Assembly: GCF_017792385.1 (NCBI RefSeq)
Contig: NZ_CP051230.1
Location: 3,348,001-3,412,000 of the forward strand
From: Hyphomonas sp.
GTDB taxonomy: Bacteria > Pseudomonadota > Alphaproteobacteria > Caulobacterales > Hyphomonadaceae
Direction: 5' to 3'
DNA length: 64,000 nucleotides
Part shown: one piece after another, positions 27,001 to 35,182 of the stretch
Layout of the letters: the number at the start of each line of letters is the position of its first letter
How positions within the stretch are numbered: the first letter of the stretch is position 1
Position numbers and translations under genes: made by a program
Notes under the pieces: generated by a model
Told to the model about the DNA's origin: nothing
What the model saw: only the letters and a program-made list of their open reading frames with translations
Database searches by the model: none

Positions 27001-27453
27001 ATGAAAAGACTCGCATATACGACACTGGCAGTATTGTGCAGCAGCCCGGCTGCCGGCGCATGCGTCTCTGTCAACGTCGAGAACAAATCCGACTACAAAC
27101 TTCACGTTGTATGGCAGGCGCTGGGGTGCATCGGCATCGACGGCGATACAAAAACCCCGTTCACGTGCGCGTCGCATGACATTTCGCCCCACAAATCGAG
27201 ATCTCACAATTTTGACTGGGGCAAGAGCTCACAGACGGTGATCGTGTACTTTGATGGCATCAACAACGCAGAGGGGCATCAGGTGGTTGTGGACTTCGCC
27301 TACGTTCACAGCAAGCACACCTTCGTGAGACATGACCTTTCGAAAGGCCAGCAGATGCCCAATGGCTGCCACAAGCATTATACCATTCACTACACGAATG
27401 AAGACATAATCTCTGACTCCGAAACAGCCTTCCAGAACAGCAAGAAGAAATAA
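27001..27453 (+). CDS. Small secreted 4-Cys protein, paralogue 6
   Basis: The ATG at 27001 is preferred over 26995 because GAGGA lies six bases upstream; it gives 150 residues. The signal peptide ends SSPAAGA and the mature start is CVSVNVENKSDYKL. It keeps ALGCIGID, FTCASHDISPH, SRSHNFDWGKSSQ, FDGINNAEG and CHKHYTIHYTNEDI, and is the closest relative of paralogue 2 in the window. Confidence 0.85.
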   Translation: MKRLAYTTLAVLCSSPAAGACVSVNVENKSDYKLHVVWQALGCIGIDGDTKTPFTCASHDISPHKSRSHNFDWGKSSQTVIVYFDGINNAEGHQVVVDFAYVHSKHTFVRHDLSKGQQMPNGCHKHYTIHYTNEDIISDSETAFQNSKKK

Positions 27454-27493
27454 GCACGCACCCCAACCCACTTCAGAACAAGGAGTTCGCACA

Positions 27494-28060
27494 ATGCAGG
27501 TTTCAATCACCCGCTTCATCAGAACAGCCATTGCGGCCGGCTTGCTGCTCGCGCCCGTTGCTTACGCCAAAGACGGCATCAATGATTTCAAAACCCGCCC
27601 GGATGGTGACACACCCTGGGAACTCGTCACTCATCTCGAAATGTTCAAATATGACAAAGCGCCGTCCGATCCGAAGGCCGAGTGTCAGAAGCATCCGTCC
27701 GGCGGACACATGTTCAACTGGACCTGGGTGGGCGGCTCCACCGTAACCACAGTCAGCGCGTTCACAGCGCCGCAATGGGGAGACCGCAAAAGGGAGAAAT
27801 ACGTTCTGCTTTGCAATTACGACCCAGACAGTTTCGGTTACGACCTGTCCCGGTATGAAGTGGAGCTGGATGACTGCATGCTTTATGTGTGCAACACACA
27901 TTTCCGCGTACACCGCCTGGCTCGCGAAAATCTCTATTTGACATATTCGATTGATGTCGGTGTCGAAGGGCTCGCGAGAATCCATTTCAAGGATTCCGAG
28001 GGCCACACCTACAAATGCTACAACGGCAAGTGCAAGGCGCTCGATCAGACCGTCGGATAG
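27494..28060 (+). CDS. Secreted hypothetical protein at the end of the array
   Basis: A 188-residue protein with AAGGAG upstream and a signal peptide (FIRTAIAAGLLLAPVAYA) before KDGINDFKTRPDG. It is not a member of the 4-Cys family: its mature part has six cysteines (AECQKH, LLCNYD, DDCMLYVCN, KCYNGKC gives the last pair), suggesting disulphides. Only 40 bases follow paralogue 6 and a terminator follows this gene, so it closes the same transcript. Function unknown. Confidence 0.75.
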   Translation: MQVSITRFIRTAIAAGLLLAPVAYAKDGINDFKTRPDGDTPWELVTHLEMFKYDKAPSDPKAECQKHPSGGHMFNWTWVGGSTVTTVSAFTAPQWGDRKREKYVLLCNYDPDSFGYDLSRYEVELDDCMLYVCNTHFRVHRLARENLYLTYSIDVGVEGLARIHFKDSEGHTYKCYNGKCKALDQTVG

Positions 28061-28107
28061 ACCGGATGGGCGGCGGGGCTGCCCTGATAACCCTCTCTCT
28101 CACCTCT

Positions 28108-28137
28108 GCCTCCAGCCATCGCTGGAGGCAACTTTTT
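28108..28137 (+). terminator. Rho-independent terminator closing the array
   Basis: GCCTCCAGC (28108-28116) pairs with GCTGGAGGC (28121-28129) around a CATC loop, followed by AACTTTTT. Confidence 0.88.
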
Positions 28138-28204
28138 AGCGCCTGACGTGTTGCATGGTAAACGCCGCTCCCACGGCGCCCCTCAACCATAAGGAGACGC
28201 TTTC

Positions 28205-29614
28205 GTGTCGAGACTTTTCGTCTATTCGAACCGGTTGCCGCTCGGCTCAAATCCATCCGGCGGGCTCGTGGTTGCCCTTGGAAAGACGATGGACCGGCAG
28301 GGAGGTGTGTGGGTCGGGGCGAAACTGGATGAAACGCTCTGCGACAACCAGACACTCCATGAATACAAAGGCGCAGCTTTTGAACGCCATGCGCTCCACC
28401 TGCCACCGCGTGAGTACAATGACTACTATCTCGGATATGCCAATTCCGTCCTGTGGCCGCTGTTTCACGGGCGCACCGATCTGCTCGACGTGGCCGACGG
28501 CCAGTTGGACGCCTATACCAGCGTCAACCGCAAGATGGCCGAGGCAACGCGCCATCTGCTGAAGCCGGACGATGTCATCTGGATCCATGACTATCACTTC
28601 ATCCCCCTGGCCGCTGAGCTGCGAGTGCTCGGGGTCAGCAATCCCATCGGTTTTTTCCTGCACACTCCCTTCCCCTCATCCGCCAACGTCCATGCCCTGA
28701 CCCACAAGGACCGCCTGCTCGACTGGCTGTCTGCCTATGATCTGGTCGGGCTCCAGACACAACGCGACGTGTCTGCGCTCATCGAAGTCTGCCGCACCGT
28801 GTTCGGTGGACAAATGCTGTCTGATGGCCGCATCCGCTGCAAAGGCCAGGACATCCGGGCGGCCAGCTTTCCGATCGGCATTGATGTCGAAAAGTTCCGG
28901 GCGATCGCGGAAACCTGCGATACATCCGGATTGAACATAGACCCGCAACAGAAGCTCATGATCGGTGTGGACCGCCTCGATTATTCCAAGGGCCTCCCTC
29001 ACAAATTCAGGGGGTTCCAACGCTACCTGCAGCGCCATTCCGGCGAGGGTGACCGGCTGACCCTGCTGCAAATCGCATCCCCGACGCGGGAAAGTGTCGA
29101 AGCCTATCAAGACATCCGGAAAGACCTTGAACAGCTGACCGGCGAAGTGAACGGCGCATATGCGGAACTAGGCTATATCCCGATCCAGTACATTCACCGT
29201 GCCGTTCCGAGAGACGACATTGCCGGCCTGTACCGCCGGGCCTCCATCGGCCTGGTGACGCCCTTGATCGACGGCATGAATCTCGTGGCCAAGGAATATG
29301 TGGCCGCGCAGGATCCTGACGATCCCGGCGTGCTTGTTCTGTCCGAGGCAGCCGGCGCGGCTGAGCAATTGAAGTGCGGGGCGCTGATCATCAATCCGTA
29401 TGATCCTTCGTCCGTCGCAGGCGCCATTCGCGAAGCGATCAATATGCCCCTTGAAGAGCGCGTCGCGCGCCATCACCGCATGTGGAACGAGATTTCACGG
29501 CGCGACGTCTATTGGTGGACCGAGACCTTTCTCGAACAACTGCACCGGAACGCGCGGGATCGTCGCGACCGCGAAGCCTCTCTTCAGGACCTTGAGCGCG
29601 CGCTGAGCAGCTGA
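28205..29614 (+). CDS. otsA: Alpha,alpha-trehalose-phosphate synthase
   Basis: A 469-residue GT20 enzyme starting at GTG with AAGGAG upstream. Typical segments are SNRLPLGSNPSGGLVVAL (the N-terminal loop contacting the acceptor phosphate), WIHDYHFIPLAAELR, FFLHTPFPS, GVDRLDYSKGLPHKF and the donor-binding GMNLVAKEYVA. It joins UDP-glucose and glucose-6-phosphate into trehalose-6-phosphate, an osmoprotectant precursor. No otsB phosphatase is adjacent. Confidence 0.95.
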   Translation: MSRLFVYSNRLPLGSNPSGGLVVALGKTMDRQGGVWVGAKLDETLCDNQTLHEYKGAAFERHALHLPPREYNDYYLGYANSVLWPLFHGRTDLLDVADGQLDAYTSVNRKMAEATRHLLKPDDVIWIHDYHFIPLAAELRVLGVSNPIGFFLHTPFPSSANVHALTHKDRLLDWLSAYDLVGLQTQRDVSALIEVCRTVFGGQMLSDGRIRCKGQDIRAASFPIGIDVEKFRAIAETCDTSGLNIDPQQKLMIGVDRLDYSKGLPHKFRGFQRYLQRHSGEGDRLTLLQIASPTRESVEAYQDIRKDLEQLTGEVNGAYAELGYIPIQYIHRAVPRDDIAGLYRRASIGLVTPLIDGMNLVAKEYVAAQDPDDPGVLVLSEAAGAAEQLKCGALIINPYDPSSVAGAIREAINMPLEERVARHHRMWNEISRRDVYWWTETFLEQLHRNARDRRDREASLQDLERALSS

Positions 29615-29619
29615 TGTCG

Positions 29620-29862
29620 TCAGTCAGGGACGTCTTGGTCTGGCACTTCAGGGGCAACCGGCAGGTCATCGGGGCGCGGTCCGAGCGCCACAGGTTCGCC
29701 TTCCCCCTTGTAGTGACTCACCTCCGGCTCCCGTTCTGCTGAAGCCGGGCCGTTCCCGGGCAGCATTTGGGCCCGGCGGCGATCGGCGGCTTCCCGTATT
29801 GCATGCGCCTCACCAGCGGTGGTGCGCGGGTAGCCAAGATGGTCGAGCGTCTTGCGGGGCAT
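29620..29862 (-). CDS. Small hypothetical protein
   Basis: The ATG at 29862 is preceded by GAGGAG seven bases upstream and gives 80 residues beginning MPRKTLDHLGYPRTTAGEA. The second half is rich in Pro, Glu and Asp (EVPDQDVPD at the end) and looks disordered. It has no signal peptide and no family that I recognise. It lies between the convergent otsA and acr3, which is downstream of acr3's end. Confidence 0.5.
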   Translation of the reverse strand: MPRKTLDHLGYPRTTAGEAHAIREAADRRRAQMLPGNGPASAEREPEVSHYKGEGEPVALGPRPDDLPVAPEVPDQDVPD

Positions 29863-29931
29863 GTCCTGTCTCCTCAAAACAGACCAACCCGCTGCGCACC
29901 TGTCAGGTTCCACGCCTTGGCGCGCTGGAAA

Positions 29932-30954
29932 TCAGTCTTCAGGAAACGCTGTTCGGGTGCGGTTTGCAAAAGCGACAAGCGACAACATAACCGGAACCTC
30001 CACTAGCACTCCCACGACTGTGGCGAGCGCCGCGCCTGAATTCAGTCCGAACAGGCTGATGGCCACCGCGACTGCGAGTTCAAAGAAGTTGGACGTGCCA
30101 ATCATCGCGCAAGGAGCTGCGATCTTGTGCGGCACTTTCCAGGCCCACGCTGCGCCATAGGCCAGCGCGAATATGCCATAGGACTGAATCAGGATCGGCA
30201 CCGCAATCAGGAGAATGACCAGCGGATCGTCCAGGATCACCGACCCCTGAAAACCGAACAGCAAGACGACCGTTGCAAGCAACCCCAGCACCGAAAAGGG
30301 TTTCACGTGCGATAAAAAGGCTTCAAGGGCCGACGCGCCACCTCTCCGCAGGAGCAGCGCTCGCGTAAGCACGCCCGCCACAAGGGGAATGACGACATAC
30401 AAGCCCACCGACAGGATCAGCGTCTGCCATGGCACACTGATATCCGTCACGCCGAGCAGAAGGGCAACAATCGGCGCAAACGCAAACACCATCACCGCAT
30501 CATTCAGGCTGACCTGTACGAGCGTGTAATTCGGATCCCCCCGGGTCAACTGGGACCAGACAAAAACCATCGCCGTACATGGCGCCGCACCGAGAAGAAT
30601 CAGCCCGGCGATGTATCCGTCAGCATCTGCGGCCGGAATCAATCCGGCGAACACATACCGGAAGAACAGCACGCCGAGAGCGGCCATCGTAAAGGGCTTG
30701 ATCAGCCAGTTCACGACAAGGGTAATGATCAGCCCCTTGGGCTTGCGGCCGACATCCTTCAGCGTGCTGAAGTCGACGCCGATCATCATCGGCCACACCA
30801 TGGCCCAAATCAGAATGGCGACAGGGAAATTGACACTTGCATACTCCATCGCCGACAGCGCCGCGAAGGCACCCGGCAGGAACTGGCCCAACACGATACC
30901 GGCCAAAATGGCCAAAGCCACCCAAACAGAGAGAAAGCGTTCAAAAGTGCCCAT
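29932..30954 (-). CDS. acr3: ACR3 family arsenite efflux transporter
   Basis: A 340-residue membrane protein with about ten hydrophobic segments. The conserved [18 protein letters not shown] (with the Cys required for As(III) transport in the family), [16 protein letters not shown] and the [19 protein letters not shown] segment identify ACR3. It expels arsenite across the inner membrane. It lies downstream of arsR on the same strand with a 132-base gap that contains an inverted repeat. Confidence 0.92.
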   Translation of the reverse strand: MGTFERFLSVWVALAILAGIVLGQFLPGAFAALSAMEYASVNFPVAILIWAMVWPMMIGVDFSTLKDVGRKPKGLIITLVVNWLIKPFTMAALGVLFFRYVFAGLIPAADADGYIAGLILLGAAPCTAMVFVWSQLTRGDPNYTLVQVSLNDAVMVFAFAPIVALLLGVTDISVPWQTLILSVGLYVVIPLVAGVLTRALLLRRGGASALEAFLSHVKPFSVLGLLATVVLLFGFQGSVILDDPLVILLIAVPILIQSYGIFALAYGAAWAWKVPHKIAAPCAMIGTSNFFELAVAVAISLFGLNSGAALATVVGVLVEVPVMLSLVAFANRTRTAFPED

Positions 30955-31061
30955 AAGAAATTCCCGGCTGCCAAGTGTACCTGTCGACTACGGCGCCGCT
31001 GGCCCACATTGGACGCGCAACACCGGAAGCGAGTCGCGTGCTAACGCACAAAATAAAATAC

Positions 31062-31085
31062 TTCAATATTTTATCGAATGTTGAA
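31062..31085. promoter_or_regulatory. Candidate ArsR operator upstream of acr3
   Basis: TTCAA at 31062 and TTGAA at 31081 form an inverted repeat inside a very AT-rich stretch (AATATTTTATCGAATG between them), just after the arsR stop and 108 bases before the acr3 start. It resembles the AT-rich dyads bound by ArsR proteins, but only the symmetry is seen. Confidence 0.4.
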
Positions 31086-31086
31086 T

Positions 31087-31425
31087 TTATTTGGTGCCCG
31101 TGCGACGTGTCGTGCCTGCGGGCAGACAGATCTCTGGGCGGCCGTGACAGCAATTGTCGACGAGCATCGACAGCAGCCTGTTCACGGCGTCCGGTTCCGC
31201 CTTGTAGATCATGTGGCGCCCCTCGCGCTGGACACTGACAAGGCCTGACTGGACCAGAATTGTCAGATGACCCGACAGCTTGTTCGGAGTGACCTGCAGA
31301 TGCTCAGCGACGGATCCGGCTGGCATGCCCTCCATGCCCGCTTCCATCAGGACCCGAAATGCCAGCAATCTCGTTTCCTGGCCGAGGGCGGACAGCTGTT
31401 TCAGGGTTTCTGTCAGTTCCGTCAT
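31087..31425 (-). CDS. arsR: ArsR/SmtB family repressor
   Basis: A 112-residue winged-helix protein: LSALGQETRLLAFRVLMEAG, the recognition region VAEHLQVTPNKLSGHLTILVQSGLV and the wing QREGRHMIYKAEP. The C-terminal NCCHGRPEIC has a Cys-Cys pair and a later Cys, probably the arsenite-sensing site located outside the recognition helix as in some alphaproteobacterial ArsR proteins. It precedes acr3 and should release DNA when arsenite binds. Confidence 0.92.
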   Translation of the reverse strand: MTELTETLKQLSALGQETRLLAFRVLMEAGMEGMPAGSVAEHLQVTPNKLSGHLTILVQSGLVSVQREGRHMIYKAEPDAVNRLLSMLVDNCCHGRPEICLPAGTTRRTGTK

Positions 31426-31507
31426 ACCGCCCTTCTAGCCCATCCACCCAACGTGTACAGTTACCACGTTCCGGCGGCGTGATGCCCAAGTAGAGACGCG
31501 GCGCTGA

Positions 31508-32143
31508 TTATGGCCGCTTGCGGGCCACAAGGAAGACGGCCGCGTCTTTCTTTGGCCGCCAGCGATGCACAATCTCGAATCCGACGGCTTCCTGCTCCTG
31601 AACCAGACGGTTCTCGGAGAAAAATTCGACATACGGCATACGCCCGATCCATCGTCCGACCGTGATGACAGGCTGGATGAAACCCATATGGTCGGCGAGG
31701 CACGCCGTGCTGGAGACAAATACGCCGCCCGGTTTCAGCAGATCATGAACCTGAACCAGAGTGTCTGACCGGCTACGCAGCAAATGCAGGACCGACAGGC
31801 CCAGGACAACATCGTATTCTCCGGCCGAAGCGTTGAAGCCGCCAATGTCGGCTTCGGTGAATTGCACGTTCTCCACGCCCGCTTGCGCCTGCCGCTGGCG
31901 GGCAATCTTCAGCATGTCGGCTGACAAATCGATCGCGTCTATGCGCGATACGTGGGGCGCATGCAACAGGGCCGTCGAGCCGGTGCCGCACCCAAACTCG
32001 AACACAACTGATTCCGGCGTGAAGTATTCCCGCGTCACCTCAAGCTTGCGCTGATAGGCGGCTTCGTCTGCGATGGGATCGCGCGCGTACTTTTCAGCGA
32101 TGCGGTTCCAGAACCGCCGGTCAGATTGGGTCGATTGTTTCAT
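31508..32143 (-). CDS. Class I SAM-dependent methyltransferase
   Basis: A 211-residue methyltransferase with motif I VFEFGCGTGSTALL, the acidic end of strand 2 in IDAIDLSADML, FTEADIGGF and YDVVLGLSVLHLL. It belongs to the small-molecule group near UbiE. It lies 82 bases upstream of arsR on the same strand but lacks the cysteine set of the arsenite methyltransferase ArsM, so a role in arsenic handling is not supported. The substrate is unknown. Confidence 0.82.
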   Translation of the reverse strand: MKQSTQSDRRFWNRIAEKYARDPIADEAAYQRKLEVTREYFTPESVVFEFGCGTGSTALLHAPHVSRIDAIDLSADMLKIARQRQAQAGVENVQFTEADIGGFNASAGEYDVVLGLSVLHLLRSRSDTLVQVHDLLKPGGVFVSSTACLADHMGFIQPVITVGRWIGRMPYVEFFSENRLVQEQEAVGFEIVHRWRPKKDAAVFLVARKRP

Positions 32144-32232
32144 GCTGCAGGCTTAGCCTGACTGCGTGGTCTGCCCCCACAAAAGTGGTCCATTATTTGA
32201 GTTAGTTCCGGCTTCAGATATGGAGCTGAAAC

Positions 32233-32508
32233 ATGGGTAAGAGATCAACGCCTGAAGAGATCATCGCGAAGCTGCGGGAGGTGGAGGTGCGCCTCGCGCG
32301 CGGTGAGACGGCAGGCCAGGCTGTACGTTCGATTGGCGTGACAGAACAGACCTACTACCGGTGGCGCAAGGAGTATGGCGGGCTGCAGGTTGGCCAGGCC
32401 AAACGGATGAAGGAGATGGAGAAGGAGAATGCGCGCCTGCGTCGCGCCATCTCTGATCTGACCCTCGACAACCAGATCCTTCAGGAAGTCATCAAGGGAA
32501 AGTTCTGA
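32233..32508 (+). CDS. IS3 transposase OrfA (element A)
   Basis: A 91-residue helix-turn-helix protein: STPEEIIAKLREVEVRLARG, then QAVRSIGVTEQTYYRWRKEYGG (split here: QAVRSIGVTEQTY, YRWRKEYGG) and a leucine-zipper-like C-terminus (KENARLRRAISDLTLDNQIL). It binds the IS ends. Near its 3' end lies G GGA AAG (32496-32502) in the right register for -1 frameshifting into orfB. Confidence 0.92.
   Translation: MGKRSTPEEIIAKLREVEVRLARGETAGQAVRSIGVTEQTYYRWRKEYGGLQVGQAKRMKEMEKENARLRRAISDLTLDNQILQEVIKGKF
32496..32502 (+). other. Candidate -1 frameshift heptamer of element A
   Basis: G GGA AAG is a canonical X XXY YYZ slippery heptamer in the orfA frame, six nucleotides before its stop codon. A -1 slip enters KVLSPSRKREAVDHVVETLG, which continues directly into OrfB. 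Confidence 0.7.
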
Positions 32509-32540
32509 GCCCTTCGCGCAAGCGCGAAGCGGTCGATCAT

Positions 32541-33371
32541 GTGGTGGAGACACTCGGCGCAACCGAGCGCCGGGCCTGCCGCGTGATCGGCCAGCACCGT
32601 TCCACCCAGCGCAAGCCGCGTGTGCCGCGTCAGGACGAGGATGTGCTGACAGCGGCCATCATCGCCCTGGCCGAGCGGTTCGGCCGGTATGGCTATCGCC
32701 GCATCACAGCCCTGCTGAAGCGCGATGGCTGGCATGTGAACGAGAAGCGTGTCTATCGCATCTGGCGGCGTGAAGGGCTGAAAGTGCCAATGAAACAACC
32801 AAAGAGGGGCCGGTTATGGCTGAATGACGGCTCGTGCGTGCGGCTGAGGCCGATGCACAAGGGGCATGTCTGGTCGTATGACTTCGTGCAGGACCGCACC
32901 CATGATGGCAAGGTGGTCCGCATGCTGTGTGTGATTGATGAGTTCACCCGCGAATGCCTCGCCATCCGCGTCGAACGCAGGCTCAACTCCCGCGATGTGC
33001 TCGACACGCTGGGCGAGCTGTTCGTCGCGCATGGACCGCCAGAGCATATCCGCTCCGACAATGGCCCGGAGTTCATCGCCACCGCGCTGCGTGACTGGCT
33101 TGGCCGGGTCGGCGTGAAGACGCTCTATATCGAACCGGGTTCACCATGGGAAAACGGTTACTGCGAGAGCTTCAACTCCAAGCTCAGAGACGAGTTGCTG
33201 GCGAGGGAAATCTTCTTCGATCTCAGGGAAGCCCAGATCCTGATCGAGGCTTGGCGGCGGCACTACAACACCGCGCGCCCACACTCTTCTCTGGGCTACC
33301 GACCACCTGCTCCACAAACCATCTTGCCCGCGGCGTTCATACCGCCTTACTGTGGGCAGGTGGCGGCATGA
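32541..33371 (+). CDS. IS3 transposase OrfB (element A)
   Basis: A 276-residue DDE integrase-type transposase if read alone from GTG; in vivo it is probably made as an OrfAB fusion. The DDE residues are visible: Asp in WSYDFVQD, Asp in IRSDNGPEF and Glu in WENGYCESFN. The N-terminal HTH-21 region includes RYGYRRITALLKRDGWHVN. The element therefore looks capable of moving. Confidence 0.93.
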   Translation: MVETLGATERRACRVIGQHRSTQRKPRVPRQDEDVLTAAIIALAERFGRYGYRRITALLKRDGWHVNEKRVYRIWRREGLKVPMKQPKRGRLWLNDGSCVRLRPMHKGHVWSYDFVQDRTHDGKVVRMLCVIDEFTRECLAIRVERRLNSRDVLDTLGELFVAHGPPEHIRSDNGPEFIATALRDWLGRVGVKTLYIEPGSPWENGYCESFNSKLRDELLAREIFFDLREAQILIEAWRRHYNTARPHSSLGYRPPAPQTILPAAFIPPYCGQVAA

Positions 33372-33429
33372 ACGCCGCTACATGGAAACCGCCGGACTAA
33401 CATTACTGGTGGACCACCTCGGTGGGGCA

Positions 33430-33635
33430 GAGCAGACCGGCACACGGACCTCGAATCCGAATACGAATTCTCCTGTAACAACATATCCAGGCTACAGACT
33501 ATCGACGTCAAATTGTTCGAAGCGTTCGGAAACCTGGAAAAGATCAATGCCGTTGTTTTCCTGCTCGACCAACAAATGGCGAAAGAACTCACTCCCGCAA
33601 AGTCGACACTCTCCCTGCTGGAGCTCAGTTCGTGA
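33430..33635 (+). pseudogene. ZrgA-like (DUF2796) gene, C-terminal fragment
   Basis: The frame is open from the IS end and reads HTDLESEYEFSCNNISRLQ, then TIDVKLFEAFGNLEKINAV, then LDQQMAKELTP before TGA. A secreted-domain strand with an S/E-x-E-Y-x-F-x-C segment followed by LFEAFGNLEKI is typical of the C-terminus of DUF2796/ZrgA zinc-uptake proteins. The N-terminal half and the His-rich region are gone; the break coincides with the right end of IS element A. Confidence 0.65.
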
Positions 33636-33721
33636 AACGTAGTTTTGCGGCTTATCCCATTCTGGTCGCCATGATGCTGTCGGGCTGTGAACCTGCATCG
33701 CTGAAAAGCGCCTGCCAGTGA
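33632..33721 (+). CDS. Short lipoprotein-like peptide
   Basis: A GTG overlaps the zrgA fragment stop (GTGA), and 29 codons follow: MKRSFAAYPILVAMMLSGC, then EPASLKSACQ and TGA. The lipobox LSGC fits a lipoprotein signal. It is too short to be a functional lipoprotein, so it may be the first part of a decayed downstream gene of the zrg-type operon, or a very small lipopeptide. Confidence 0.45.
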   Translation: MKRSFAAYPILVAMMLSGCEPASLKSACQ

Positions 33722-35036
33722 CGTTTTGAGAATTTGCGTTGAATCTAGAATTTGTTGTCTCAAAGGGGGGGCAATGCATCTCGCGCTATACTCGCAATAA
33801 CTAACCATGCCATTCGAGAAATAGAAAATTTCCTAGTATGGGGAGTTTATGAGAATCGGAAGCTTCCACCTCTCTGTGGGTGCAACCGCCAACATTTTGC
33901 GATGATTTTTTCCATTATCCCCGTCCTCAACAGTCGTCTTCCCTAGAGCTGATCATCGCAAAGCCTCAATGGTATTCGAGGTTTCAGTATCATCTCAAAT
34001 GGTGTCCGGCAGTTTGCCTAAGTTGGGTCTTGGTCGTCCAATAAAAACTCTCAAATCCAACTTTGTCGGGTACCCGCACGGAATGACCAGAGCATTTTTT
34101 TCAGAGACTTTACAAGCACACGATCAAGGCTATTTTTTATCCTTTCATGCTTCAAGAGTTCGCGGTCCTGCACCGAGGCTTGGTAATGCACTCAGACAGC
34201 GTCCTGCGAACCGGTTCGTCGCGACGAATGCTGCGGTTCAAGTGGGTTGGAGAACCTCAAGTAGTATTATGCGCCAAGAATACTCGATTCAGTGCTTTTG
34301 CTGCTTTTTGCCGTCCTACAATTCAGAAGCATCGCGTCCTACAAGGAACAATAGATCGGTATTAAGTTGTTGTTTTTGTAGTGTATTTTTTGGGATCAAT
34401 CATGCTGGCGGGCCGTGCGGGATGAAGGTGGGCACTATTGCTACGCGATAGCACTATGATGACATTAACATTTTCGGTTGTTGGCTGGAATGGAAGCCAT
34501 TTGATACGGAGGTCGCAGGGTGTCCACACATGATCCAGGAGGAGCCGCGCAGAGGCGGGAAAAATTCTTCGGAAGGACGGTTTCAAGGTCCGGCAGGTGT
34601 CGTCCAAGTCACCCGGCGTTAGCCGGGAACAAGGGGCGAGGCACTTCATTTGGAAATGGAAAGAACTTCTACTGGCCGGCTGCGGCTTCATCGCGTATCA
34701 CCATTACTGATGAATTGACCTGATGCAGGACGCTTGACGGGGGTGCCCAATGGAATCGAGGCTGGCCACAAGCTTTGAGGACTTAAAAAGGTGTATTGCA
34801 GGGGAAAGGTGACACCCGACGTCTGGTCACCTCTCGGCGCCAAAAGCGTCTCGACGATGAAAAGTGCTGGTGCGCCGATCGGTTTTTAGTCAAGAAAGCG
34901 GGACGTGCTTGCGTACTCCTCGCTCGGGCCGGAGCAGTTTGAGGTTGCCTGGAAAGCTGGCATCGATTTTTGGACGACAGTTCCGAAAGAATCCGCGTGG
35001 GTGTTCGTTGTAAAGACCGGATTAAAGTCAGATGAA
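33722..35036. other. Gene-poor, lower-GC stretch
   Basis: I see no supportable gene. The longest open frames (for example 33969-34451) have no start signal, no recognisable domain and a composition unlike the core genes. The stretch is AT-richer than the first 32 kb and probably consists of decayed mobile DNA, because the identifiable sequence on both sides is insertion-sequence material. Confidence 0.5.
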
Positions 35037-35174
35037 CTCGACCTTGTGTGCGGCAAGATTGACTATCCGAAGACGATCCGGGTCGACCAAGGCTCTGAGT
35101 TCATCTCCCGTGAACTTCGACCTATAGGCACATCCAAACAATGTGACGCTGGACGCCTCACGGCCCGGAAAACC

Positions 35175-35182
35175 GACAGACA
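35175..35182. repeat. IS66 target-site duplication, left copy
   Basis: GACAGACA directly before the IS66 terminus GTAAGCGCC. The same eight bases follow the other terminus at 36153-36160. Eight bases is the duplication length expected for IS66. Confidence 0.85.

Larger units (their letters stand above)
32172..33429 (+). mobile_element. IS3-family insertion sequence A, intact
   Basis: About 1258 bp with two overlapping reading frames. The imperfect ends are TGCCCCCACAAAAGTGGTCC on the left and, read inward on the other strand, TGCCCCACCGAGGTGGTCC on the right; both run into a GTTAGT-T-CCGGC motif. No clear target duplication is visible. The right end lies directly against a truncated zrgA-like gene. 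A partial, mutated copy lies at 51.7-52.2 kb. Confidence 0.88.

Noticed and set aside
24832..27453. Array read as a CRISPR or repeat-protein locus
   Set aside because: The repetition is at gene level between diverged proteins; there are no short regular DNA repeats with spacers.
31508..32143. Methyltransferase as an ArsM arsenite methylase
   Set aside because: It is next to arsR/acr3 but lacks the conserved cysteines of ArsM; kept as a general SAM methyltransferase.
33969..34451. 160-codon open frame on the plus strand
   Set aside because: No ribosome-binding site, no domain pattern, odd composition (Cys/Phe/Ser-rich tail); lies in a decayed region.
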